Below are positions 26,042 to 33,886 of a DNA stretch of 64,000 nucleotides, piece after piece. This DNA comes from JALYXV01 sp963791545. GTDB lineage: Bacteria > Actinomycetota > Acidimicrobiia > Acidimicrobiales > Palsa-688. Location: the NCBI GenBank assembly GCA_963791545.1, contig CAWBSR010000015.1, positions 434,001-498,000 on the forward strand. Reading direction: 5' to 3'. The position numbers and the translations under genes were made by a program. Numbering within the stretch: the first letter of the stretch is position 1; every line of letters begins with the position of its first letter. The notes under the pieces are model-generated. The model searched no databases. It was given only the letters and a program-made list of their open reading frames with translations, and had not been told where the DNA came from.

Positions 26042-27001
26042 ATGGAGAACGCGGTGACGGGCGTCGACGTCGGCGGAACCAAGGTGCTGGGCCTCCAGTT
26101 GGGCCCCGATGGCGAGATCGGGGCCGAGACCCGGGTCGCCACGCCCCGGGGGGGCGAGGCGGTGCTCGACGCCATCGCCGAGGTCGTCACCTCGCTCGGG
26201 CCGGTGAAGGCACTCGGCGTCGGCGCTCCGGGCCTGGTCGACCACGCCGGCGTGCTGCGGTTCGCCCCCAACCTGCCTCATGTCGTCGGGCTCCCGGTAC
26301 GGGAGGGCTTGGAGCAGCGCCTCCCCGGCGTCACCGTGACCGTCGCCAACGACGCCACCTGCGCCGGCTGGGCGGAGCGGGTGCTGGGGGCGGGCCAGAA
26401 GAGCCTCGACCTGCTCATGGTCACCTTGGGGACCGGTATCGGCGGCGGACTGGTGACCGGCGGTCAACTGGTCCTCGGCGGCAACGGCTTCGCCGGCGAG
26501 ATCGGCCACATGGTCGTCGACATCCACGGGCCCCCGTGCCCATGCGGCAAGCGGGGTTGTTGGGAGCGTTTCGCCTCCGGCAGCGGCCTGGGCCGGCTGG
26601 GCCGGGAGGCGGCGGAGGCGGGCCAGGCGCCTCGCATCGTGGAGCTGGCCGGGGGTGACCCGGTGGCCGTCCGGGGCGAGCACGTGACGACCGCCGCCAC
26701 CGAAGGCGATCCCGGCGCCCTGGAGATCGTGGGCCGCTTCGCCTGGTGGGTCGCCCTGGGCCTGGCCAACCTGGCCAACGTCTTCGACCCGGAATGCATC
26801 GTCCTCGGCGGCGGCCTGGTCGAGGCGGGGGGATTGTTCCTGGAACCGGTCCGGGCTGCGTTCACCGATCTGGTGGAGGCGGCCGAGTACCGGCCCAAGA
26901 TACGCATCGCGCTGGCCGAGTTGGGGTGGCGGGCCGGGGCGGTGGGCGCCGCCCTCCTGGCCCGCCAGGGCGCCGACCGGCGGACCGCACAGCAACGGTG
27001 A
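26042..27001 (+). CDS. ROK-family glucokinase
   Basis: 319 residues from ATG 26042. TGVDVGGTKVLG is the phosphate loop, GTGIGGGLVTGGQLVLG and GEIGHMVVD the sugar-binding region, and CPCGKRGCWE the zinc site that defines ROK kinases. It phosphorylates glucose or a related sugar with ATP. ROK glucokinase next to SRPBCC and PlsC genes recurs in actinobacteria. Its stop overlaps the next gene's start by GTGA. Confidence 0.93.
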   Translation: MENAVTGVDVGGTKVLGLQLGPDGEIGAETRVATPRGGEAVLDAIAEVVTSLGPVKALGVGAPGLVDHAGVLRFAPNLPHVVGLPVREGLEQRLPGVTVTVANDATCAGWAERVLGAGQKSLDLLMVTLGTGIGGGLVTGGQLVLGGNGFAGEIGHMVVDIHGPPCPCGKRGCWERFASGSGLGRLGREAAEAGQAPRIVELAGGDPVAVRGEHVTTAATEGDPGALEIVGRFAWWVALGLANLANVFDPECIVLGGGLVEAGGLFLEPVRAAFTDLVEAAEYRPKIRIALAELGWRAGAVGAALLARQGADRRTAQQR

Positions 27002-27717
27002 AAGTGGGGCTGGTCGCTCCCGTATTTGCCCGCTCGCCCGCCGACGCGCTCTCGGTGGCCCAACAAGCCGACGAGAGTGGGCTCGACGGCGTGTTCAGCT
27101 ACGACCACTTTTTCCCCATCAATAGCCCGCACCGGCCCGCACTGGCAGCCATCCCCATGCTGGCCGCCATGGCGACGAGGACCGAGCGGATCCGGCTCGG
27201 GACCCTGGTCAGCCGGGTGACCATGGCCCCGCTCCCGGTGCTGGTGGCGGCATTCGTCACCCTGAACGAGATCGCGGGGGGCCGCGTCATCGCCGGGCTC
27301 GGCACCGGCGATTCGCTCACCGCTGCCGAAAACGAGGCCTACGGGATGGCCTTCCCCCCGCTGCGAAGGCGGCTGCGGTTGCTGGAGGAGGCGGCCCGGG
27401 CGCTGCGGGCCCAGCACATCACCACCTGGATCGGCGGCCGGTCCCGCCCCGTGCGGGCCATCGCGGCCGCGGACGCGGACGGGTGGAATTCCTGGGGCGG
27501 CCCGCTCGAGGAGCTGGCTGCCTTCGCGGCCGCTCACGGCGGGCGAGGGGCGGCGGCGACTTGGGGGGGATTCCCGCCCGCCGACGGCGACCTGACCCGA
27601 CACCTGCGGCGCCTGGCCGACACGGGTGTCGGGTGGGCTATCTACGGGCCCCCGCCGAGCACCGACTGGACCGCCTTCGTCACCAAATTGGCGGGCGCCG
27701 CCAGGGTCGTCCGATAG
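26998..27717 (+). CDS. Luciferase-like (LLM-class) oxidoreductase, short form
   Basis: 239 residues from GTG 26998, overlapping the ROK stop. The TIM-barrel start VKVGLVAPVF, QQADESGLDGVFSYDHFFP and TRTERIRLGTLVS are typical of the family, followed by GGRVIAGLGTGDS. At 239 residues it lacks part of the usual ~300-340-residue barrel, mostly in the middle. F420 or FMN is the expected cofactor; the substrate is unknown. Confidence 0.85.
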   Translation: MKVGLVAPVFARSPADALSVAQQADESGLDGVFSYDHFFPINSPHRPALAAIPMLAAMATRTERIRLGTLVSRVTMAPLPVLVAAFVTLNEIAGGRVIAGLGTGDSLTAAENEAYGMAFPPLRRRLRLLEEAARALRAQHITTWIGGRSRPVRAIAAADADGWNSWGGPLEELAAFAAAHGGRGAAATWGGFPPADGDLTRHLRRLADTGVGWAIYGPPPSTDWTAFVTKLAGAARVVR

Positions 27718-27720
27718 CCT
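27715..27720 (+). promoter_or_regulatory. Leaderless-type -10 element (TAGCCT) for the aminotransferase
   Basis: TAGCCT ends 9 nt before ATG 27730; its TAG is the stop codon of the luciferase-like gene. Confidence 0.5.
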
Positions 27721-27729
27721 CGGAGCGCC

Positions 27730-28902
27730 ATGGAGTTCCGCCGCATCAACGGTCTGCCCCCGTATGTCTTCGCCATCATCAACCAGCTCCGGGACCAGGC
27801 CCGCCATGCCGGCGACGATGTCATCGACCTGGGTTTCGGCAATCCCGACATCCCCAGTCCCGACATCGCGGTCGAAAAGCTGTGCGAGGCGGCCCATAAT
27901 CCTCGCAACCACCGCTACTCGGCGTCGCGGGGGATACCCAAGCTGCGGCTGGCGGTTTCCAACCTCTACCTGCGCCGCTTCGGCGTCGAGCTGGACCCCG
28001 ACACCGAGGTGGTCACGACCATCGGTGCCAAGGAGGGCCTGTCCCACGTCATGTGGACCCTGGTGGGACCGGGCGACACCGCCCTCGTCCCGACGCCCAG
28101 CTACCCCATCCACATTTACGCCCCCCTGTTTGCCGGCGCCGACGTCCAGCAGGTCCGGCTGGGACCCGACCAGGACTTTTTTGCCAACCTGATCGAGAGC
28201 TGGGAGTCGACGTGGCCCCGGCCGCGGGTGATCGTCTTCTCGTTCCCCCACAACCCGACCACCGAGGTGGTCGACCTGGCGTGGATGCAGCGGCTGGTCG
28301 ACTTCGCCCGGGAGCATGACGTCGTCCTGGTCCACGACTTCGCCTACGCGGACACCGCGTTCGACGGCTTCAAGCCGCCGTCGATCCTCGAGGTGCCCGG
28401 GGCCAAGGACGTGGCCGTCGAGCTGTACACCCTGACCAAGAGCTTCTCGATGGCGGGCTGGAGGGTGGCGTTCATGGTGGGCAACCCCCAGATCGTGGCG
28501 GCCCTCACCAAGCTCAAGAGCTACCTGGACTACGGCACCTTCCAGCCCATCCAGATCGCCGCCATCGTGACCATGAACGAGGCGCCGGACTACCCCAAGT
28601 TCGTCAACGAGATCTACCAGTCGCGCCGCGACGCCCTGTGCGAGGGCCTGGCGCGCATCGGCTGGGAGATCGACAAGCCCAAGGCGACCATGTTCGTGTG
28701 GGCGCCGATCCCCGAGCCCTACCGGGAGATGGGGTCGCTGGAGTTCGCCAAGTTGCTGGTGACAGAGGCCAACGTGGCCACGTCGCCGGGGGTCGGGTTC
28801 GGGCGGGGCGGCGAGGGGTTTGTACGCTTCGCCCTCATCGAAAACGAGCAGCGCATCGCCCAGGGCGTCCGCCACCTTCGCAAGGCGCTCGTCAAGCTGT
28901 AA
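27730..28902 (+). CDS. PLP-dependent class I aminotransferase, alanine-aminotransferase type
   Basis: 390 residues from ATG 27730 (MEFRRINGLPPYVFAIIN). Fold type I landmarks: IDLGFGNPDIP, NHRYSASRGIPKLRLA, FPHNPTTEVVD, VHDFAYADTAFDG, and the Schiff-base lysine in TLTKSFSMAGWRVAF. This group (AlaC/YfdZ-like) makes alanine from pyruvate and glutamate or acts on related amino acids, including methionine-linked keto acids. Confidence 0.93.
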   Translation: MEFRRINGLPPYVFAIINQLRDQARHAGDDVIDLGFGNPDIPSPDIAVEKLCEAAHNPRNHRYSASRGIPKLRLAVSNLYLRRFGVELDPDTEVVTTIGAKEGLSHVMWTLVGPGDTALVPTPSYPIHIYAPLFAGADVQQVRLGPDQDFFANLIESWESTWPRPRVIVFSFPHNPTTEVVDLAWMQRLVDFAREHDVVLVHDFAYADTAFDGFKPPSILEVPGAKDVAVELYTLTKSFSMAGWRVAFMVGNPQIVAALTKLKSYLDYGTFQPIQIAAIVTMNEAPDYPKFVNEIYQSRRDALCEGLARIGWEIDKPKATMFVWAPIPEPYREMGSLEFAKLLVTEANVATSPGVGFGRGGEGFVRFALIENEQRIAQGVRHLRKALVKL

Positions 28903-28936
28903 CAGGAGTGGGAAAAGTTCCTCGCCCGAGGTGACC

Positions 28937-28942
28937 TAGCGT
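28937..28942 (+). promoter_or_regulatory. Leaderless-type -10 element (TAGCGT) for plsC-like gene
   Basis: TAGCGT ends 11 nt before ATG 28954, the longest spacing in the set. Confidence 0.4.
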
Positions 28943-28953
28943 GGGGGCGGAAT

Positions 28954-29703
28954 ATGACCTATTGGCTGCTGAAGTTCGTTTTGACCCCCAACCTGCGCTT
29001 CCTTTTTCGCCTGCGGGTGGAGGGGATCGAGAACGTACCCAAGAAGGGTCCCGTGATCCTGGCCAGCAACCATGTGTCGTTCTCCGATTCCATCTTCCTG
29101 CCCCTGGTGCTGCGGCGCCGGGTCACCTTCGTGGCCAAGGCGGAATATTTCGAGGACCCCAAGACGGCGTGGTTTTTCCGGGCGGTCGGGCAGATCCCGA
29201 TCCAAAGGGAGGGCGGCTCGGCATCGCAGCGAGCCCTGGCGTCGGCCCGGGAGGTGCTCGACGGGGGAGGGGTGTTCGGGATCTATCCCGAGGGGACCCG
29301 CTCGCCCGACGGGCGGCTGTACAAGGGCCACACCGGCGTGGCCCGGTTGGCGTTGGGCTGCCGGTGCCCGGTGGTGGCCGTCGCTATGGTCGGAACCCGG
29401 GAGGCCCAACCCATCGGCCAGGTGAAACCCAAGTTCTTCATGCCGATCACGGTGCGCTTCTCCGAGCCCATGTCCTTCGACCGGTTCTTGAGGCGCCAGG
29501 ACGATCCGCTGGTGCTGCGCCAGATCACCGACGAGATCATGTGGAAACTCCGGGGGCTGTCGGAGCAGGAGTACGTGAACCGCTACGCCAAGCGGGGCGA
29601 GGCGGTCGAGGGCGTCGCCGCGGACTCCTCGGCGGCGCTGGTGGCTCGCCGGGCCGCGGGGCCTTCGAGGGGCGCAGGTGTGCCGGCCGCAGTCTCCGCG
29701 TAG
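28954..29703 (+). CDS. 1-acyl-glycerol-3-phosphate acyltransferase (PlsC family)
   Basis: 249 residues. The catalytic HX4D box is NHVSFSDS near residue 36, with FFRAVGQIPIQR and the substrate motif YPEGTRSPDG near residue 112. It transfers an acyl chain to lysophosphatidate at the membrane, completing phosphatidate synthesis. The C-terminal ~40 residues are Ala-rich and less conserved. A homologous acyltransferase (Rv2182c) lies close to the SRPBCC-ArsA pair in M. tuberculosis, from memory. Confidence 0.93.
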   Translation: MTYWLLKFVLTPNLRFLFRLRVEGIENVPKKGPVILASNHVSFSDSIFLPLVLRRRVTFVAKAEYFEDPKTAWFFRAVGQIPIQREGGSASQRALASAREVLDGGGVFGIYPEGTRSPDGRLYKGHTGVARLALGCRCPVVAVAMVGTREAQPIGQVKPKFFMPITVRFSEPMSFDRFLRRQDDPLVLRQITDEIMWKLRGLSEQEYVNRYAKRGEAVEGVAADSSAALVARRAAGPSRGAGVPAAVSA

Positions 29704-29776
29704 ACGTCGGCGCAAAAAGGACGCGGATGTAACCGCCCCGTACGCGGTGAGAAATACCCAGTTCACAGCCGCGTCC

Positions 29777-29782
29777 TAGGTT
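29777..29782 (+). promoter_or_regulatory. Leaderless-type -10 element (TAGGTT) for the ACT protein
   Basis: TAGGTT ends 8 nt before ATG 29791. Confidence 0.5.
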
Positions 29783-29790
29783 GGGCGTCC

Positions 29791-30471
29791 ATGACGACCT
29801 TCGTGGTCCGGGTCTGGGTCCCTGACCGCCCGGGCGCGCTCGGGTCGGTGGCCAGCCGGATCGGTGCCGTCCGCGGTGACCTGGTCGGGATCGACATTCT
29901 GGAACGGGGCGGCGGCCGAGCTATCGACGAGTTGCTGGTCGACCTGGCCGACCCCACCCTCGTGCCCCTGTTGATCACCGAGGTCGAGGAAGTCGACGGT
30001 GTCGATGTCGAGGACGTCCGCCCCGCCGCCGACTGGCTGGCCGACCCTCGGTTGGACGCCCTCGAGACGGCCGCGGTACTGGTCGAGCAGCACAGCGTCG
30101 CCGACTTGCTGAACCGCTTGGTTTCTCATGCCGTGCACGACTTCAGTGCCGAGTGGGCGGCGATGGTCGACCTGGATTCGCCACTGCCGGTGACGACGGT
30201 GGGCACCGTCCCGCCGGCGCCCTGGTTGGAGGCCTTCGTCGCCGGGAGCCGGGCGTCGGCGGTGCCCATGGGCAATCTCGGGGGACCTGACGACGTGGCC
30301 TGGGCGGAGATGGACACCGCCAGCCTGGTACTGGTGATCGGTCGCCACGGTCGCCCGTTCCGGGCCCGGGAGCGCCAGCAGCTGGCCGCCTTGGCCCGCA
30401 TCGCCAATCATCGGTGGGTGGAGTTGGTGACCCGGGTGAGCCGGTTGATCCACCCCTCCGCCACGCCGTAG
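29791..30471 (+). CDS. ACT-domain protein with a GAF-like C-terminal region
   Basis: 226 residues. Residues 3-75 form an ACT domain (VVRVWVPDRPGALGSVASRI, with the PDRPG ligand turn). Residues 85-215 resemble a degenerate GAF domain (AAVLVEQHSVADLLNRLV; RPFRARERQQLAALA at the end). ACT domains sense amino acids, so this is probably a small-molecule sensor without an output domain. It ends the 20.5-30.5 kb plus-strand block; 30472-30655 after it holds no gene I can see. Confidence 0.85.
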   Translation: MTTFVVRVWVPDRPGALGSVASRIGAVRGDLVGIDILERGGGRAIDELLVDLADPTLVPLLITEVEEVDGVDVEDVRPAADWLADPRLDALETAAVLVEQHSVADLLNRLVSHAVHDFSAEWAAMVDLDSPLPVTTVGTVPPAPWLEAFVAGSRASAVPMGNLGGPDDVAWAEMDTASLVLVIGRHGRPFRARERQQLAALARIANHRWVELVTRVSRLIHPSATP

Positions 30472-30655
30472 CCGGCGCCGCCGTCGGCTCCTAGGCGCAG
30501 GTCACCGACGGGCGCCTCACGACGGGACTGCGGATCTCCCACCGGTAGGCGGGGCGTCGGGGCACCCTTGTCTTGCGCAGCCGGTAAACCGCTGCTTGTT
30601 GGTGCAGGCGCCCTTGACGGTCGTGGCTCAGTTGCACGATTTGGGTCGGGTGCAC

Positions 30656-30829
30656 CTACGCCACCTGTTGAAGGGGGTTCTCGGTGTGGCGGATCAGCGT
30701 GGTTCCCTTGGTACCGCAGCTACAGCGCCAATGCAGTTCGGTCGCCCCGGGGCAGTTGACCAACTCCTCGATGTCGTCAGGGAAGAGCAGGACCCGGTTG
30801 CCATGGCCTGAGCAATACACAGTGAACAT
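30656..30829 (-). CDS. 57-residue CXXC/zinc-finger-like protein
   Basis: Found by hand translation. ATG 30829 gives MFTVYCSGHGNRVLLFPDDI, then an acidic middle and HWRCSCGTKGTTLIRHT, ending at TAG 30656-30658. Cys6, His9 and the CSC pair suggest one bound metal. From memory, similar short MFTVYCP.H...VLL proteins with an HWRC.CG motif recur in actinobacteria. A TAAAAT element 6 nt upstream of the start supports expression. It is divergent from the GlxA-type regulator. Function unknown. Confidence 0.8.
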   Translation of the reverse strand: MFTVYCSGHGNRVLLFPDDIEELVNCPGATELHWRCSCGTKGTTLIRHTENPLQQVA

Positions 30830-30835
30830 AGGTTC

Positions 30836-30841
30836 ATTTTA
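30836..30841 (-). promoter_or_regulatory. Leaderless-type -10 element (TAAAAT) for the 57-residue gene
   Basis: Minus-strand TAAAAT ends 6 nt before ATG 30829. Confidence 0.55.
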
Positions 30842-30880
30842 CGGTGGCGCGTCCATCCGAGAAGTGGCAGAATAGCCACT

Positions 30881-31912
30881 GTGCGCAAGGAACCTGCCAA
30901 GAAGATCCGCCGCCACCTCGTCGCCGCGGTGGTATTCGACGGGGTGTCGCCCTTTGAGTTCGCAGTGGCCTGCGAGGTGTTCGGTTTCGACCGCAGCGCC
31001 GATGTCGGTGCGCCCTGGTACCGGTTCCAGGTCTGCGGAGCCAGCCCCAATCCGATCCAGACGGTCACCGGATTCACCATCAACGCGCCCCACGGCCTCG
31101 AGGTCCTCCGGCGAGCCGACACCATCATCGTTCCCGCCGGCGAGGGTGAGAACAACGGGCCGTTGCTCCAGGCCCTTCGCCAGGCTCACCAGCGAGGGGC
31201 CCGGATCATGTCGGTCTGCACCGGGGCGTTCGTGCTGGCGGCGGCCGGGCTACTCGACGGGCGACGGGTCACGACGCACTGGCGCCACGCCGAGAAGCTG
31301 GCCCAGAAGTACCCGACGGTGAAGGTAGATCCCGACGTGCTGTATGTGGACGACGGCGACATCCTCACCTCGGCGGGGACCGCGGCCGGGATCGATCTGT
31401 GCCTGTACGTGGTGCGCCTCGATTACGGCGCCGAGGCGGCCAACATCGTGGCCCGGCGCATGGTGGTGCCGCCCCATCGCGACGGCGGTCAGGCCCAGTT
31501 CGTGACCCAGCCGGTCCCGGATATCCCCGCCTGCGACCCCTTCACCTCCACGCTGTCGTGGGCCATGCAGCACCTGGACGGCGACTTGTCGGTGACCGAG
31601 CTGGCAGCCCGGTCGGCGATGAGCCCTCGGACCTTCGCCCGCCGATTCGGCGACACCCATGGGACGACACCGCACCAGTGGCTGCTGCGCCAACGGGTCC
31701 TGCTGGCCCAACGGCTCCTCGAGACGACCGATCTTCCGGTCGACATGGTGGCGACGGAGTGCGGGTTGGGGTCGGCGGCCAACCTGCGTCAGCATTTCCA
31801 ACGGATCGTACGCAACACCCCGCAGGCCTACCGGCGGTGCTTCCAGCAGGGCTGTGGCCAACCGGATGGCCAGCCGGAAGGCCAGCCGGAGGGTGCGGCC
31901 GTTACGGCGTAA
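30881..31912 (+). CDS. GlxA-type transcriptional regulator (DJ-1/PfpI domain plus AraC helix-turn-helix)
   Basis: 343 residues from GTG 30881. Residues 10-190 are a DJ-1/PfpI amidotransferase-like sensor with the nucleophile elbow IMSVCTGAFVLAAAGLLDG. Residues 215-315 form a double AraC helix-turn-helix (LSVTELAARSAMSPRTFARR and LPVDMVATECGLGSAANLRQ). The tail repeats GQPEGQPEG. Regulators of this type control catabolic genes, often for amines or polyols. It converges with glpK and their stop codons overlap by 11 bp; regulation of glpK is possible but not shown. Confidence 0.93.
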   Translation: MRKEPAKKIRRHLVAAVVFDGVSPFEFAVACEVFGFDRSADVGAPWYRFQVCGASPNPIQTVTGFTINAPHGLEVLRRADTIIVPAGEGENNGPLLQALRQAHQRGARIMSVCTGAFVLAAAGLLDGRRVTTHWRHAEKLAQKYPTVKVDPDVLYVDDGDILTSAGTAAGIDLCLYVVRLDYGAEAANIVARRMVVPPHRDGGQAQFVTQPVPDIPACDPFTSTLSWAMQHLDGDLSVTELAARSAMSPRTFARRFGDTHGTTPHQWLLRQRVLLAQRLLETTDLPVDMVATECGLGSAANLRQHFQRIVRNTPQAYRRCFQQGCGQPDGQPEGQPEGAAVTA

Positions 31913-33428
31913 TGGGGCGAGAGCCGGGCGCCGCCTCGTCACGGGCCCAGCCTCGAGCCCGCTCGACGGCCCTCCGCCACTGTTGGTAGTGCTCGTCGCC
32001 GCCTCGCCGCGGCCGGACTTCGGCGTCGGCGCCCCAGAGGGCCGCCAGTTCGTCGAGTGAGCCCCACACCCCTACCGCCAGACCGGCCAGGTACGCCGCC
32101 CCGAGTGCGGTGGTGTCCGAGACCCGTGAGCGGGCGACAGGGATCTGGAGTTGATCGGCCTGGAGCTGGAGCAGGAGGTCCATGACCGAAGCCCCGCCGT
32201 CCACCCGCAAGCTGGTGATGGCCATGCCCGAGGCGTCCGCCATGCAACTGACCACGTCGCGGGTCTGATACGCCATGGCCTCGACGACGGCCCGGGCGAT
32301 CTGGGCGCGGCCGCTGCCGCGGCTCAGCCCGACCACCGTGCCCCGGGCGTACGGGTCCCACCAGGGGCTCCCCAATCCCGTGCAGGCGGGGACCAGGTAG
32401 ACACCCTCGCTGTCGTCGATGGACGCGGCCAGCGGCCCGATCTCGGCGGCCTCGGAGATGATGCCGAGGCCATCGCGGAGCCATTGGACGGCGGCGCCGG
32501 TTGCGAAGATGGCGCCCTCGAGGGCATAGGCGCTCGCTTGGGGCTTCTCCAGGGTCCAGGCGACGGTCGTGAGGAGGCCTTCGACCGGGGGCGGACAGGT
32601 CGGGCCGACGTTCATGAGGACGAAGCTGCCGGTGCCGTAGGTGTTCTTGGTCATGCCGGGCTCGAAGCACGCCTGTCCGAAAAGCGATGCCTGTTGGTCC
32701 CCGGCCACGCCCGCGATGGCGATGCCCGCCGGGAGAGCGGGGATGGCGCCGGCCGCGGTGACACCGAGGGATCCGCTCGACGGTCGGACCTCGGGGAGGC
32801 AGGAGGCCGGGATGTCCAGCAGGGAGAGGAGGTCGTCGCTCCATTTCATCCGCTCGATGTCGAACAGCAGCGTCCGGCTGGCGTTGGAGGCGTCGGTGGC
32901 GTGAACGGCTCCGCCCGTCAACTGCCAGATGATCCAGCTGTCCACGGTGCCAAACGCCAGCCCCGGGTCCGACTCAACTCCTCCGTCGGTGAGCAGCCAT
33001 TGAAGCTTGGTACCGGAAAAGTACGGGTCCAGCACCAGTCCCGTCCGGCGGCGGACCAGGTCCAGGTGGCCGCCGTCGGTGAGCTCGTCGCAGGCAGCGG
33101 CGGTGCGGCGGTCCTGCCAGACGATGGCCCGGTGGCGGGGGCGACCGCTCTGCCGGTCCCAGACCACGGTTGTCTCCCGTTGGTTGGTGATCCCGATGGC
33201 GGCGATCGGGATGGAGCCGCCCGGGTTGGTCGCCAGGCGGGAGGCAACGGCGGTGACGGTCTCCGAAACGGCCGCCCAGATCTCGTGGGCGTCGTGCTCG
33301 ACCCAGCCCGGACGGGGGAAGTACTGGGGGAACTCCTTATATGCCGAGGTGAGCACCCGCCCCGAGTCACCGATGGCCAGGGCCCGCACGCCGGTGGTCC
33401 CGGCATCGATGGCGATTACGGCGGCCAC
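31902..33428 (-). CDS. glpK: Glycerol kinase
   Basis: 508 residues from GTG 33428 (AAVIAIDAGTTGVRAL). The canonical glycerol contacts are intact, unlike the FGGY kinase at 7586-9085: NQRETTVVWD (Arg, Glu), the Tyr in DPYFSGTKLQWLL and the catalytic Asp in GVAGDQQASLFGQ. GTGSFVLMN and RVDGGASVMDLLLQ complete the FGGY pattern. It makes glycerol-3-phosphate from glycerol and ATP, supplying glpD. So the window holds one standard kinase and one divergent relative. Confidence 0.95.
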   Translation of the reverse strand: MAAVIAIDAGTTGVRALAIGDSGRVLTSAYKEFPQYFPRPGWVEHDAHEIWAAVSETVTAVASRLATNPGGSIPIAAIGITNQRETTVVWDRQSGRPRHRAIVWQDRRTAAACDELTDGGHLDLVRRRTGLVLDPYFSGTKLQWLLTDGGVESDPGLAFGTVDSWIIWQLTGGAVHATDASNASRTLLFDIERMKWSDDLLSLLDIPASCLPEVRPSSGSLGVTAAGAIPALPAGIAIAGVAGDQQASLFGQACFEPGMTKNTYGTGSFVLMNVGPTCPPPVEGLLTTVAWTLEKPQASAYALEGAIFATGAAVQWLRDGLGIISEAAEIGPLAASIDDSEGVYLVPACTGLGSPWWDPYARGTVVGLSRGSGRAQIARAVVEAMAYQTRDVVSCMADASGMAITSLRVDGGASVMDLLLQLQADQLQIPVARSRVSDTTALGAAYLAGLAVGVWGSLDELAALWGADAEVRPRRGGDEHYQQWRRAVERARGWARDEAAPGSRPITP

Positions 33429-33435
33429 GCCGGTG

Positions 33436-33441
33436 AAGGTA
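33436..33441 (-). promoter_or_regulatory. Leaderless-type -10 element (TACCTT) for glpK
   Basis: Minus-strand TACCTT ends 7 nt before GTG 33428. Confidence 0.5.
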
Positions 33442-33525
33442 TCGCCTCCTGCGGGAGGCGGTAATCCCTAGCGCGGCCCCCCCGTCGAAGGGGCGGGGAC
33501 TGAGGGGGCCGGCGCCAGGGCAAAA

Positions 33526-33549
33526 CCGCCGAGGGGGCAGCTTCGGCGG
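33526..33549 (-). terminator. Hairpin followed by TTTT, minus strand
   Basis: CCGCCGA (33526-33532) pairs with TCGGCGG (33543-33549); read on the minus strand the stem is followed by TTTT. It would stop antisense transcription leaving the nrdJ leader toward glpK. Confidence 0.4.
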
Positions 33550-33602
33550 CTCCCTAAGCACTACCCAGCGGTTTCGGGGTTCTAAACGAGAACCTGCCTG
33601 AA

Positions 33603-33632
33603 TGTTTCTGAGGCGGATTCTGTTTCTGAGGC
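33603..33632. repeat. Direct repeat TGTTTCTGAGGC x2 upstream of nrdJ
   Basis: Two perfect 12-bp copies at 33603-33614 and 33621-33632, 18 bp apart start to start, just before the DnaA-like boxes. Confidence 0.75.
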
Positions 33633-33638
33633 CGACCC

Positions 33639-33686
33639 TGTGGACAACTTCGGCAATTCACAGCGTTGTGCCCCTCGTTGTTCACA
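33639..33686. promoter_or_regulatory. Two DnaA-box-like sites upstream of nrdJ
   Basis: TTGTCCACA is present on the minus strand at 33639-33647 (the consensus actinobacterial DnaA box) and TTGTTCACA on the plus strand at 33678-33686, one base from consensus. Both lie 60-105 bp before the likely -35 box. Confidence 0.5.
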
Positions 33687-33744
33687 GGCCCGGTTCCCTA
33701 CCGTGGCGGGTGGCACCGGGTTCGCCTGTTCCTGCTCCAACTGA

Positions 33745-33774
33745 TTGACATCCATGGAACTACGATGATGTAAT
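33745..33774 (+). promoter_or_regulatory. Likely nrdJ promoter
   Basis: TTGACA (33745-33750), 18-nt spacer, TGTAAT (33769-33774), with a further TAATAT overlap. This is one of the few clear AT-rich -10 regions in the window and predicts a leader of about 100 nt. Confidence 0.6.
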
Positions 33775-33815
33775 ATAAACCACATCTCGCGTCCCTTGAG
33801 TCGTGGGGGGGCGGC

Positions 33816-33833
33816 ACCACAACAGGTTGTGGT
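33816..33833. promoter_or_regulatory. Perfect 8-bp-arm palindrome in the nrdJ leader
   Basis: ACCACAACAGGTTGTGGT: arms of 8 bp around AG. It lies between the predicted transcription start and the start codon. Its 18-bp size is near that of an NrdR box but the sequence is not the NrdR consensus, so the binder is unknown. Confidence 0.55.
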
Positions 33834-33886
33834 CTAAGACGATGACCACCGTCGGCGGACCAACCACGCAGGGGAGGATTTTGAGG

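Noticed and set aside
26464..28875. 803-codon minus-strand frame
   Set aside because: Antisense to ROK kinase, luciferase-like and aminotransferase genes.
33429..33886. Cobalamin riboswitch before nrdJ
   Set aside because: I looked for the B12-box consensus and did not find it; the leader is also too short.
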